From Verrucomicrobiia bacterium (GTDB taxonomy: Bacteria; Verrucomicrobiota; Verrucomicrobiia; Opitutales; Cerasicoccaceae), in NCBI GenBank assembly GCA_030432235.1, contig JAUIHT010000006.1, forward strand, positions 124,001-188,000: 64,000 nt of DNA, read 5' to 3'. Each line of letters opens with the position of its first letter. The stretch's first letter is position 1. Both the position numbers and the translations under genes were made by a program. This document shows, piece by piece, positions 16,834 to 24,572 of this stretch. The notes under the pieces are model-generated. The model did not search any database. It worked only from the letters and a program-made list of their open reading frames with translations, and was not told the DNA's origin.

Positions 16834-18669
16834 ATGACACTGTCAAGCGGTAAAAATCTCGTGACTGATACCTTTTCTACTTACGACCTCATCGTCCTGG
16901 GCGCTTATTTTGCCTTCATGCTTCTGATCGGCTGGGTATTCCGCCGGGCGGTATCCAATACCAGCGACTACTTCCGTGGGGGTGGCAGCATGCTGTGGTG
17001 GATGGCGGGCAGTTCCGCCTTCATGACGCAGTTCAGCGCCTGGACCTTTACGGGGGCCGCAGCCAAGGCCTATCAGGATGGGGCCATCATCCTCGCGCTG
17101 TATTTCGCCAACGGCCTCGGATTTTTGCTCAACTATCTGGTTACCGCGGCGCGGTTCCGGCAGACGCGCGTCATCACTGCGGTCGAGGCTGTGCGTCGGC
17201 GCTTTGGCAAGGCGAACGAGCAGGTCTTCACCTGGCTGCAGATACCGCTCGGCACTATATACGCCGGCATCTGGCTGAACGCACTTGGACTCTTTTTCGC
17301 CGCCGTCTTTAATTTCGACGTCAATGCCACCATCATCTTTACCGGGGCTGCGGTGCTGGTAATCAGCCTCTTTGGTGGTGCCTGGGCAGTGTCTGCCAGC
17401 GATTTCATCCAGGTCATCGTGCTGATGCTCATTACCATCGTCGCGGCCGTGTTTACGTTGGCCCATGTCGGCGGTCTCGAGGGCTTTTTCGAAAGCGTGC
17501 CACTGTCCGGCAAAAACGGCACCCTCGAAATTCGATCAGAAATCATCATCATCTGGATTTTCGCCATCACGCTCAAGCAGGTCGTCAATATCAACAATCT
17601 ACTGGACTCGTCACGGTACCTGACCGCACGCAACTCGAAGGAAGCGCGCAAAGCAGCACTGTTGGCTACGGTGCTGTTTTTCATCGGGCCCGTTATCTGG
17701 TTTATTCCGCCGATGGCGGCGTCCACGATTATCCCGGATATGGCTGCGGTCTTCCCCAATCTCTCCAAGCCCAACGAGGTGGCTTACGTTGCCATCTGTC
17801 TGGAGGTTCTGCCACTGGGGATGATGGGGATGCTGGCCTCCGGCATGTTCGCAGCCACCATGTCCTCCATGGACAGCGGGCTCAACCGCAATGCCGGCAT
17901 CTTCGTCCGCAACTTCTATTTTACGGTCTGCCGTCCCAAAGCTGACGAAAAGGAGCTTATGCTCGCGGGTAAGATAACCACACTGGTGCTCGGCAGTCTG
18001 ATTATTACCATTGCCCTGGGCCTGAACCAGCTCGAAGGCATGTCACTCTTCAACATCATGCTGCAGTTTGGTACCCTGGTGGCCATGCCTCTGATCGTTC
18101 CCGCCATGCTGGCAGTCTTTGTGCGTCGCTCACCCGACTGGGCTGCCTGGTCCTCCATTATCCTCGGTCTGATCAATTCCTTCGCCGTCAAAATGCTGGC
18201 AACCAGCCCGCGCCTGGAAGCCCTGTTCGGCACGAGCTTCTCCAGCCGTGAGGTCAACGACATCGTACTCATTGTAGGCGTCATCAGTAATTTCATCGTC
18301 GGCGTGGGCTGGTTCTTCATCGCAACCGCGCTGGATAAACGCCTGTCCGAAAAGCGCGTCGCCGAAGTCACCGCCTTCTTCGAGGATGTCGACAAGCCCG
18401 TCCTGGCCGGAGACCGCGATGCGGGTCAGGACGACCCCGGCATCCAAGTAAGGCTCATCAGCCGGGTCGCTATCGCCTACGGCGTCTTCATGCTGTTGAT
18501 GGCCCTGATTCCAAACCCTTGGTCAGGCCGAGTCGCGTTCATTTTCTGCGGTGGCTCGCTGTTGGTGATCGCGCACTTGCTCCGACGTAGCGCACGCGCC
18601 CACAAAACCGACGCCGCAAAAACCGTATCGGCTACGGCTTCAGCCAAGCAGGACCAGACGACTGCCTGA
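16834..18669 (+). CDS. Sodium:solute symporter (SSS family)
   Basis: The 611-aa integral membrane protein has about 13-14 hydrophobic segments and SSS family features: an early YFRGGGSMLWWMAGSSAFMT loop, the AWTFTGAA segment and GGAWAVSASDFIQ. It probably imports a sugar or uronate with Na+. The ATG at 16834 directly follows the regulatory palindrome, so either the mRNA is nearly leaderless or the in-frame GTG at 16861 is used. Its 3' end overlaps the convergent PL6 lyase gene by 38 nt. Divergence from the manA operon suggests that the imported sugar feeds the same route. Confidence 0.9.
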   Translation: MTLSSGKNLVTDTFSTYDLIVLGAYFAFMLLIGWVFRRAVSNTSDYFRGGGSMLWWMAGSSAFMTQFSAWTFTGAAAKAYQDGAIILALYFANGLGFLLNYLVTAARFRQTRVITAVEAVRRRFGKANEQVFTWLQIPLGTIYAGIWLNALGLFFAAVFNFDVNATIIFTGAAVLVISLFGGAWAVSASDFIQVIVLMLITIVAAVFTLAHVGGLEGFFESVPLSGKNGTLEIRSEIIIIWIFAITLKQVVNINNLLDSSRYLTARNSKEARKAALLATVLFFIGPVIWFIPPMAASTIIPDMAAVFPNLSKPNEVAYVAICLEVLPLGMMGMLASGMFAATMSSMDSGLNRNAGIFVRNFYFTVCRPKADEKELMLAGKITTLVLGSLIITIALGLNQLEGMSLFNIMLQFGTLVAMPLIVPAMLAVFVRRSPDWAAWSSIILGLINSFAVKMLATSPRLEALFGTSFSSREVNDIVLIVGVISNFIVGVGWFFIATALDKRLSEKRVAEVTAFFEDVDKPVLAGDRDAGQDDPGIQVRLISRVAIAYGVFMLLMALIPNPWSGRVAFIFCGGSLLVIAHLLRRSARAHKTDAAKTVSATASAKQDQTTA

Positions 18670-20029
18670 TGAACTCTGCATGCCGGTGGATATCTGCCAG
18701 TTCGCCATCAGCAGACTGCATGGGCTCCACGGTAAAACCGGTATTGAACTCACTGTTCCAGGGAATGCTGACCTCACCCACATTCGTGTAGGCCAAGTTG
18801 TCCACCAGCTCGATACCAGGCTCATCCTGGCTCAGCATTTGAAAGATCGGCGACTTCCCGATAACGATGTTTTCCTCAATCCGTACATCCGACGGAGGCA
18901 CATCCACCTGCTTGTTGCCCTTCGCCTTGCGACCATGCATGGAACCGACCACAAATGGAACCTCACAATGGACAATGCGGTTGGCGCGAATCAACGCGTT
19001 GGTTACAGGTGCGTACTCATTAATAAGACCGTCCCGAACCCCCTCGGAGAGCACAATCGCGCCCCGCGTATCCTTGCCATCCAACATGGCAAAGGTGTTA
19101 CCGATGACCTGATGGTCAGGCCCAATGATGCGTACGCCGCTTTCCTCGTAGTTGTTGTCCGGGCTGCCGATAAACACATTTCCGGTAACCAAGCACCCGA
19201 AGCCGTGACGCAACGTCAACTGCCCCGAGCATTCGACGAAGGCGTTGCCCAGATAGACGTTGTTTCCGGACTTATTCGAAATGATTTCGATCTCGCCATT
19301 GCACCGCTTGAAATAATTGTACTCCACCCGACAAAGCGCCTGCTGAAGAGAAGTCTTGCTGTCTCCGATGCGGATAATTTCCCAGCCGTTGGTAGAACCC
19401 CCAGCCAGCGCTCCGCGAGTACGGTCTGCAAAGTAGTTGTGGTCAATTCGATGCCAGGCAGGCTTTTGTGCTGGTGACTCGTCCAGGTAGACCGTCATGA
19501 GATTGTCATGCGAGCGCTTCCCCGTAAAGTGGCAGTGATCCACACGATTAAATTGACCGAAGAGGACAACCCATTTAGAGTTCTTCAATACAGGTGGGCC
19601 AGCCTCGGCCTCCTCGATAACGATGTTCGTCAGCCTTGTATGGCTGGCCTCCTTTTCGGCGACGGAGCGGAATGAAATTACTTTCCAGGGGGCGGTCTCG
19701 TCACATATCGCCAGGAATTTGAAACCGGACACCACCGCGTAGCTCGCGCCGATGTGCATGGTGCTCGCCCCGGTGAAGGTTACGCCGCCCGGAGTCTCCG
19801 CCCGCAGTGTGATCGGCTTGCCTGGCTCGCCATCCACACCGGTAAAGTCTATAGAAACCGCATCGTATTCGCCATCGGCCCAGACGATTTCGTCTCCCGG
19901 CGCCACCACACCGGCCACCATCAACTCTTTCATCTCTGCTGCTGACTGTATGCCATGCGTGGCGGCAAAGAGTTTTACCGAGAAAAGGAGTGAAGCTTGA
20001 AAACAGAGAAGACTTTTTACCGGAGCCAT
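18632..20029 (-). CDS. Secreted polysaccharide lyase family 6 (chondroitinase B/alginate lyase-like)
   Basis: The product is 465 aa from the ATG at 20029, which begins a plausible signal peptide; the frame extends to 20074. It is a right-handed parallel beta-helix with PL6 hallmarks: RSHDNLMTVYL, NGWEIIRIGDS, GEIEIISNKSGNN (acidic Ca2+ ligands plus catalytic K253) and LTLRHG (R274). The 21-residue spacing of Lys and Arg equals that of chondroitinase B (K250/R271). PL6 enzymes cleave alginate or dermatan sulfate by beta-elimination; alginate is the commoner target in the family. It lies in one operon with a PEP-CTERM protein and a lectin-like protein. Confidence 0.9.
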   Translation of the reverse strand: MAPVKSLLCFQASLLFSVKLFAATHGIQSAAEMKELMVAGVVAPGDEIVWADGEYDAVSIDFTGVDGEPGKPITLRAETPGGVTFTGASTMHIGASYAVVSGFKFLAICDETAPWKVISFRSVAEKEASHTRLTNIVIEEAEAGPPVLKNSKWVVLFGQFNRVDHCHFTGKRSHDNLMTVYLDESPAQKPAWHRIDHNYFADRTRGALAGGSTNGWEIIRIGDSKTSLQQALCRVEYNYFKRCNGEIEIISNKSGNNVYLGNAFVECSGQLTLRHGFGCLVTGNVFIGSPDNNYEESGVRIIGPDHQVIGNTFAMLDGKDTRGAIVLSEGVRDGLINEYAPVTNALIRANRIVHCEVPFVVGSMHGRKAKGNKQVDVPPSDVRIEENIVIGKSPIFQMLSQDEPGIELVDNLAYTNVGEVSIPWNSEFNTGFTVEPMQSADGELADIHRHAEFIRQSSGPAWLKP

Positions 20030-20053
20030 GTCGATGTGTAGATGCAATGAAGC

Positions 20054-20084
20054 CCGGCTGATGAGAACCCTCACCCTCAGCCGG
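20054..20084 (-). other. Intercistronic stem-loop between PEP-CTERM and PL6 genes
   Basis: A perfect 8-bp inverted repeat, CCGGCTGA (20054-20061) and TCAGCCGG (20077-20084), encloses a 15-nt loop. No U-run follows on the minus strand, so a partial terminator, an mRNA-stability element or a processing site is more likely than full termination. Confidence 0.5.
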
Positions 20085-20118
20085 ACTACATTATATTAAG
20101 CGTGTTCCCTAAGAGGTT

Positions 20119-20961
20119 TTAACTGCGGCGACGGCGATAGGCCACGAAGCCCAACACCAGGACACCGGTCATGACGGCATAGGTGCTTGGCTCGGGCACG
20201 GCAATCGTCGACACCTCAAAATTGTCGAAGGTGTAATCAATGCCTACGCTGGAGGTGAAGGAATCGATGCCGAACCGACCGAGATTATTATCTCCGACCA
20301 ATGCGCCATTTTCCAAACCGTCTTCACGGAACAGGACACCATCCAAATAGGCCGCAAACGTATTGGCCGCCAGGGATGCGGTTCCGCCACCCGGAACATC
20401 GTAATTGATGCTTTGTGAATCGTAATCGTTAATAAAGATATCCAAGCTATATGCCGTATTCACTGTCAGGCCTTCCGTGCTATTACCTCCCGATCCGCCA
20501 ATCAGAAAAGTACCATCGCCACCAAAACGGATTTCCAAATAAATGTTGGCACTGGTATTCAATGTTGCCGCCGTGGACGGGTCATAAAACGAAACGCCGC
20601 CACGCGCATAATCGCCAGAACCTAAATCCTGCTCCCAGGCGAAATCGTAAGACAGTAGAATAGCGGACACTTGACTGCCGGCATCCGGAACAAAATTATT
20701 CTCAAAAACAAAGGCGCCTCCGCTGCCGGATTCATTGTCAAATAGCTCAACGCCGTTACCGGAACCACCACCAGCGCCATTGGCGGCGCCAGTTACGACT
20801 TCCGTAAAGACAGTTGCCGTATTCGTGCTTGGCCGTACCGCAGTAGCAGCCGGCTTGTCACCAGGCGTTTGGCTTTCGAAATCTTCAGAAAACAGTACGG
20901 TGCCGAAAGCGGTACCACTGATGCAGAGGCTAGTTAGGGATATGAGTAGTGTCTTATTCAT
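20119..20961 (-). CDS. PEP-CTERM sorting-domain protein
   Basis: The 280-aa protein has a signal peptide (cleavage near GTAFG), a Gly/Asn-rich beta-sandwich of the lectin/LamG type with FSEDFESQTPGD near its start and YTFDNFEVS at its end, and a textbook PEP-CTERM tail: AVPEPSTYA, a hydrophobic helix and RRRRS. It is predicted to be surface-sorted by an exosortase system encoded elsewhere. It is distinct in sequence from the PEP-CTERM protein at 3745-4542. Its place between a lectin-like protein and the PL6 lyase suggests that it helps hold the polysaccharide substrate at the cell surface. Confidence 0.9.
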   Translation of the reverse strand: MNKTLLISLTSLCISGTAFGTVLFSEDFESQTPGDKPAATAVRPSTNTATVFTEVVTGAANGAGGGSGNGVELFDNESGSGGAFVFENNFVPDAGSQVSAILLSYDFAWEQDLGSGDYARGGVSFYDPSTAATLNTSANIYLEIRFGGDGTFLIGGSGGNSTEGLTVNTAYSLDIFINDYDSQSINYDVPGGGTASLAANTFAAYLDGVLFREDGLENGALVGDNNLGRFGIDSFTSSVGIDYTFDNFEVSTIAVPEPSTYAVMTGVLVLGFVAYRRRRS

Positions 20962-21011
20962 GGGTATGTTTGAGGGTTATTTGGGTTAGGGATCTCACGT
21001 AAAAATTGATT

Positions 21012-21680
21012 TCAGCCGCGAAGCAGCTTGAGGTCACCCACGTAGAACTCGGAGCCTGCCGTCTGAGTGTCCGTCGTAATCATGACAGTATCTATCGGAT
21101 GACCATCAGGGGAGAGCATGCTGTGAATCAAGTGACGGCCTGTGGCATCGTTGACATAAACATCTATTTTTTCACCGGCATCGGTGGCGTCGAACTCAAT
21201 GTCGAAGCTGAGGTATTCAGCTCCGGAAGCGATCACCGGCAACTTTTGGCGATCACCGTTCGAGCCTACATAAATGTTACCGCTGTCTTCCAGGCATTTG
21301 AACTCGATGATGTTGTTCTGGGTTTTATCAAGACTACTGTTCCGCAGATAAATACCCACCGTAGCGCTGGACGATGGAAAATACAGCCGGAACGAAAGCG
21401 TGCCCTTAGTCACCTGGGGCACATCGGTATAAAGGTATACTTTTTCCTGCCCGTCATAGTCCTTCACCAAAACCCAATTGCCCGAGGCATCATCTTTGGG
21501 CCGCGCGACCTCAATAGTCGTTTGTTCGCCACGTGCACGCGTACGCCACGGCTCTCCGATCCCTGTACCTGCAGCAAGGCCTTCAAAGGACGCCGACTGC
21601 AGCAGATTTTCGCTTTCTGCGAGACAGGACAGAACCGAGAAAAACAAGATAATTGAGGTAATGGGGAGAATCTTTTTCAT
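21012..21680 (-). CDS. Secreted lectin-like (jelly-roll) protein
   Basis: The product is 222 aa from the ATG at 21680; an in-frame TTG lies two codons upstream. The signal peptide ends in SVLSCLAES, so either signal peptidase I cleavage after LA or a weak lipobox at Cys is possible. The mature part is a beta-sandwich with LLQSASFEGLAAGTG, GTLSFRLYFPSS, YLSFDIEFDATD and a closing FYVGDLKLLRG, resembling concanavalin-A-like modules. There is no catalytic motif and no PEP-CTERM tail. It heads the operon with the PEP-CTERM and PL6 genes and shares a divergent promoter region, including regulon site 2, with the dehydrogenase gene. Confidence 0.8.
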   Translation of the reverse strand: MKKILPITSIILFFSVLSCLAESENLLQSASFEGLAAGTGIGEPWRTRARGEQTTIEVARPKDDASGNWVLVKDYDGQEKVYLYTDVPQVTKGTLSFRLYFPSSSATVGIYLRNSSLDKTQNNIIEFKCLEDSGNIYVGSNGDRQKLPVIASGAEYLSFDIEFDATDAGEKIDVYVNDATGRHLIHSMLSPDGHPIDTVMITTDTQTAGSEFYVGDLKLLRG

Positions 21681-21694
21681 TGACAACAGGGGGA

Positions 21695-21708
21695 TTAATA
21701 AAAATTAA
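21695..21708. promoter_or_regulatory. Regulon palindrome site 2 (lectin/PL6 operon and dehydrogenase operon)
   Basis: TTAATA-AA-AATTAA differs from the palindrome TTAATA-NN-TATTAA at one arm position. It lies in the 35-nt gap between divergent starts at 21680 and 21716 and ends 7 nt before the dehydrogenase ATG. Confidence 0.5.
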
Positions 21709-21715
21709 AAGAAGC

Positions 21716-22729
21716 ATGTCAACCGAAATTTTGCTCGTGGTTTTGAACGAGTGGGAGAAGTCGGATTTCCTTCCCCAACCCCTGTGGGAACGCTTGGAAA
21801 AACTGACCCCACAACTCATCCACCTCACGCCAGATGAAGTGGCTGAAAGAGGTTGGGCTCGCGTGTTCAGTGACCTCAAGCCCAATATTTTAGTAACCGG
21901 ATGGCGTACGCCACCCCTGCCTACAGAGGTTGGTTTAGCCAAGGAATCCGGGCTGATCTACCTTTGCCACTTACCAGGATCAGTGCGCAGTCTCGTGCCA
22001 CGACTCTGGATCGAAAACGGATTAATAGTTAGCAATTGGGGTCGCGCCATCAGCCATGTCGTGGCCGAATGTGGACTGATGATGATCATCGCGGGACTGC
22101 GTCGTGCGGGCTACTGGAACAACGCGATGCACCAGAACGGCGCCTGGAAAGATCAAGCGCTCGATACACAGTCGCTCTTCGGACGCCGCGTGGGCATTCA
22201 TGGCTTTGGCGCCATCAGCCGTTGCTTGGTCAAGTTAATGGAGCCTTTCGGTGTGGAAATCTCGACCTATTCCCCGAGTGTTTCCGATCAGGGCTTGGCT
22301 GAGTACGGGGTCCGGCGCTGCAGCTGTCTCGAAGAGTTGTTTGCGGAAAACCATGTCATCGTGGAGCTCGCATCGCTGACACCGGAAACCGAAGGCATCG
22401 TTAACGAGCGACTGCTTCGCATGATTCCGGAAGGCGGGCTTTTCGTCAATATCGGGCGTGGCGCCGTCGTCAATGAAGAGGCCTTGGTGCGTGTCTGTAC
22501 GGACAGGAAAATCCACGCAGCACTGGACGTCTATTGCACCGAACCCCTACCCGCCGACTCTCCCCTGCGTCGGATGGAAAATGTGTTTCTGCTCCCCCAT
22601 CTAGGCGGCCCAACCGTGGATCAACGCCAGACTGCCGGGGCATACGGCTTGGCCAATATCGAACGCTTCCTACGCGGCGAACCCCCGGAATCCGTGGTAA
22701 CCTTGGATGTCTATGATCGCGCCACCTGA
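21716..22729 (+). CDS. D-isomer-specific 2-hydroxyacid dehydrogenase family protein
   Basis: The 337-aa cytoplasmic NAD(P)-dependent enzyme has a Rossmann glycine motif (GIHGFGAIS), catalytic Arg in NIGRGAVVNEEAL, Glu in DVYCTEPLP and His in LLPHLGGP, so the active-site set is complete. An upstream TTG start at 21680 is rejected in favour of the ATG at 21716. The family interconverts 2-hydroxy and 2-keto acids, so reduction of a keto acid from uronate breakdown would fit the lyases around it. The substrate is not shown. It overlaps the DUF2264 gene by 17 nt. Confidence 0.88.
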   Translation: MSTEILLVVLNEWEKSDFLPQPLWERLEKLTPQLIHLTPDEVAERGWARVFSDLKPNILVTGWRTPPLPTEVGLAKESGLIYLCHLPGSVRSLVPRLWIENGLIVSNWGRAISHVVAECGLMMIIAGLRRAGYWNNAMHQNGAWKDQALDTQSLFGRRVGIHGFGAISRCLVKLMEPFGVEISTYSPSVSDQGLAEYGVRRCSCLEELFAENHVIVELASLTPETEGIVNERLLRMIPEGGLFVNIGRGAVVNEEALVRVCTDRKIHAALDVYCTEPLPADSPLRRMENVFLLPHLGGPTVDQRQTAGAYGLANIERFLRGEPPESVVTLDVYDRAT

Positions 22730-24572
22730 GCGAAAGGCCGCCACGTCGAACTGGCTCATTCAACGTGCTATCCAACTCCTGCGCCCGCTCATGGGCGAAA
22801 TCAATCCTGAGCAGGCGAAGCTGAATCTGGAAGGCCGAGCATCCGATCATGACGCGCGCGCGGACCGGTTGGAGAGTTTTGCCCGCCCCTTCCACCTTTA
22901 CGCCCTGACCTTGAGTCACCTGGGCGACAGCATGCCGAAAGACAACCGGCAATGGCAGACGCTCCTGGAACAATGCCTGCACAACGGCTCAGATCCGGAG
23001 CACGGCGCCTATTGGGGCCCATGCACAAACTTCCACCAGCACATCGTGGAAATGGGCCTGCTGGTTCTCAGTCTGGAAATCAGCCGTGAGCACTTTTGGA
23101 ATCAACTCGCTCCGGCTACCCAGAACCTCTTTCTCGATTGGCTGGAAACCGCCCGGTGCGTCGCCACGCACTGGAACAACCACATGTTTTTCGGCATCTA
23201 CACGCTTGAGTTCCTGAAAAAGGAGGGGCGCGAGCGTCCAACCGACCAGGCGCTGATCGATGGCTGGTTCCGGGAGCTCGAGTCCATGTACCGTGGCGAG
23301 GGTTGGTTCCGCGACGGACTCAATGACTCGGTCGACTATTACAATGCCTACGCCTTCCACTACTACGGGCTGAACTGGTGCCTCTATTTCGCCGATGATC
23401 AGGATGCACGCCGCCAGTTCTGGACGGATGCCGCGAACCGCTTCCTGGCAAGCATCCCCTACGTTTTTGCCAAGGATGGCGGCATCCCCAATTTCGGACG
23501 CTCGCAAACGTACCGCTTTGCCACCCTGGCTCCGTTGGGGCCGGCCATCCAACTCGGTTGCTGCCCGCTGCCAGATTCTGAAGTCCGGCGCCTGGCCGAG
23601 GACCACCTCGACTTTTTCCTGACCAAACCAATCTACACCCAGGAGGGCTGGCTGAACATCGGCTGGACGGATGAAAACCCAGCCATTGCCGAAAGTTATT
23701 CCTGTATCTCCAGCACCTATTGGGCGGCGAAAGGCCTGTCCCTACTGTTACTGCCCCGTGAGCATTCATTTTGGCAAGCCGCGCCCAGCGACCCCGATGA
23801 CGTCTATGTCGACGGCCATCGCCACGCAAACAGTGTCGGGCTGACCCTTCGGCGTTTTGACGGAGATACGGAAATCATCAACAGCGGTTCCGCTATTTCG
23901 TTGATGAATCTGCGCTACTTTGCGTCCAAGTGGTCCAAGCTCGTTTACCGTTCTTCAGCCGGCACTGTACTACCGGACAAGGCAACCCCCTTCCCGCTCG
24001 ACCTCAGCCTGGTCGCCGATTTCGAGGACGTACGCCTGGGGCGTCATGTGACCCACCCCGCCGAATTCGGTGATCAGCACATCCTATGCTGTTACACGCT
24101 GGGCGAAAAGACCTTCGAGCAAATGGTCGCAGTCCAAACCCATATTGCCTGGAACGGCCCCTGGCTTTTCCTAGAGCACACCCTGCAGGCAAGCGAGGCC
24201 TTTGTCATGCGCCAAGGCGGTTTCTCGCTCGGTCACACTGAAGAATGCATCCCCGATGCCAATCTCTCAGAGGAGCTGGGCATCCGACTTTCCAACCGCA
24301 AGTTCACCTCGCTGCTGCAACCGCTGTTTGGCTTTGCCACCACCGAGGTTGAACGCGACGATCCTACCCAAGGCCGCCGCCACACTTTATACCCCCATCA
24401 CGCCATACCCGTGGCGGTAGCGCCGATTCCCTCTGGAGAAAGCCGCATCGCATGCTTGATCTATTTCGGCCCTCCGGGCCAGCAGGCATCCCCCTGGACA
24501 GCGGAAGCGAACGGGGATATACTTCGCCTAAACCACCCGTATTATCAGCACTGGAAGCCCCGTAATGATTGA
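22713..24572 (+). CDS. DUF2264 family protein, predicted (alpha/alpha)-barrel glycan-active enzyme
   Basis: The product is 619 aa from the ATG at 22713 (an ATG at 22707 would add two residues). Features typical of DUF2264 include FARPFHLYALTLSHLGD, HGAYWGPCTNFHQHIVEMG, THWNNHMFFGIYTLEFLKK, GEGWFRDGLNDSVDYYNAYA and FAKDGGIPNFGRSQTYRFA. A beta-rich C-terminal domain follows the helical barrel. There is no signal peptide, so it is probably cytoplasmic. Its fold and position between a hydroxyacid dehydrogenase and a heparinase-like lyase suggest action on unsaturated or uronic-acid oligosaccharides. It overlaps the next gene by 8 nt. Confidence 0.82.
   Translation: MIAPPERKAATSNWLIQRAIQLLRPLMGEINPEQAKLNLEGRASDHDARADRLESFARPFHLYALTLSHLGDSMPKDNRQWQTLLEQCLHNGSDPEHGAYWGPCTNFHQHIVEMGLLVLSLEISREHFWNQLAPATQNLFLDWLETARCVATHWNNHMFFGIYTLEFLKKEGRERPTDQALIDGWFRELESMYRGEGWFRDGLNDSVDYYNAYAFHYYGLNWCLYFADDQDARRQFWTDAANRFLASIPYVFAKDGGIPNFGRSQTYRFATLAPLGPAIQLGCCPLPDSEVRRLAEDHLDFFLTKPIYTQEGWLNIGWTDENPAIAESYSCISSTYWAAKGLSLLLLPREHSFWQAAPSDPDDVYVDGHRHANSVGLTLRRFDGDTEIINSGSAISLMNLRYFASKWSKLVYRSSAGTVLPDKATPFPLDLSLVADFEDVRLGRHVTHPAEFGDQHILCCYTLGEKTFEQMVAVQTHIAWNGPWLFLEHTLQASEAFVMRQGGFSLGHTEECIPDANLSEELGIRLSNRKFTSLLQPLFGFATTEVERDDPTQGRRHTLYPHHAIPVAVAPIPSGESRIACLIYFGPPGQQASPWTAEANGDILRLNHPYYQHWKPRND

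Noticed and set aside
16843-17774. Two overlapping minus-strand frames (207 and 213 codons) opposite the symporter
   Set aside because: The symporter has continuous transmembrane segments; both antisense frames are shadows.
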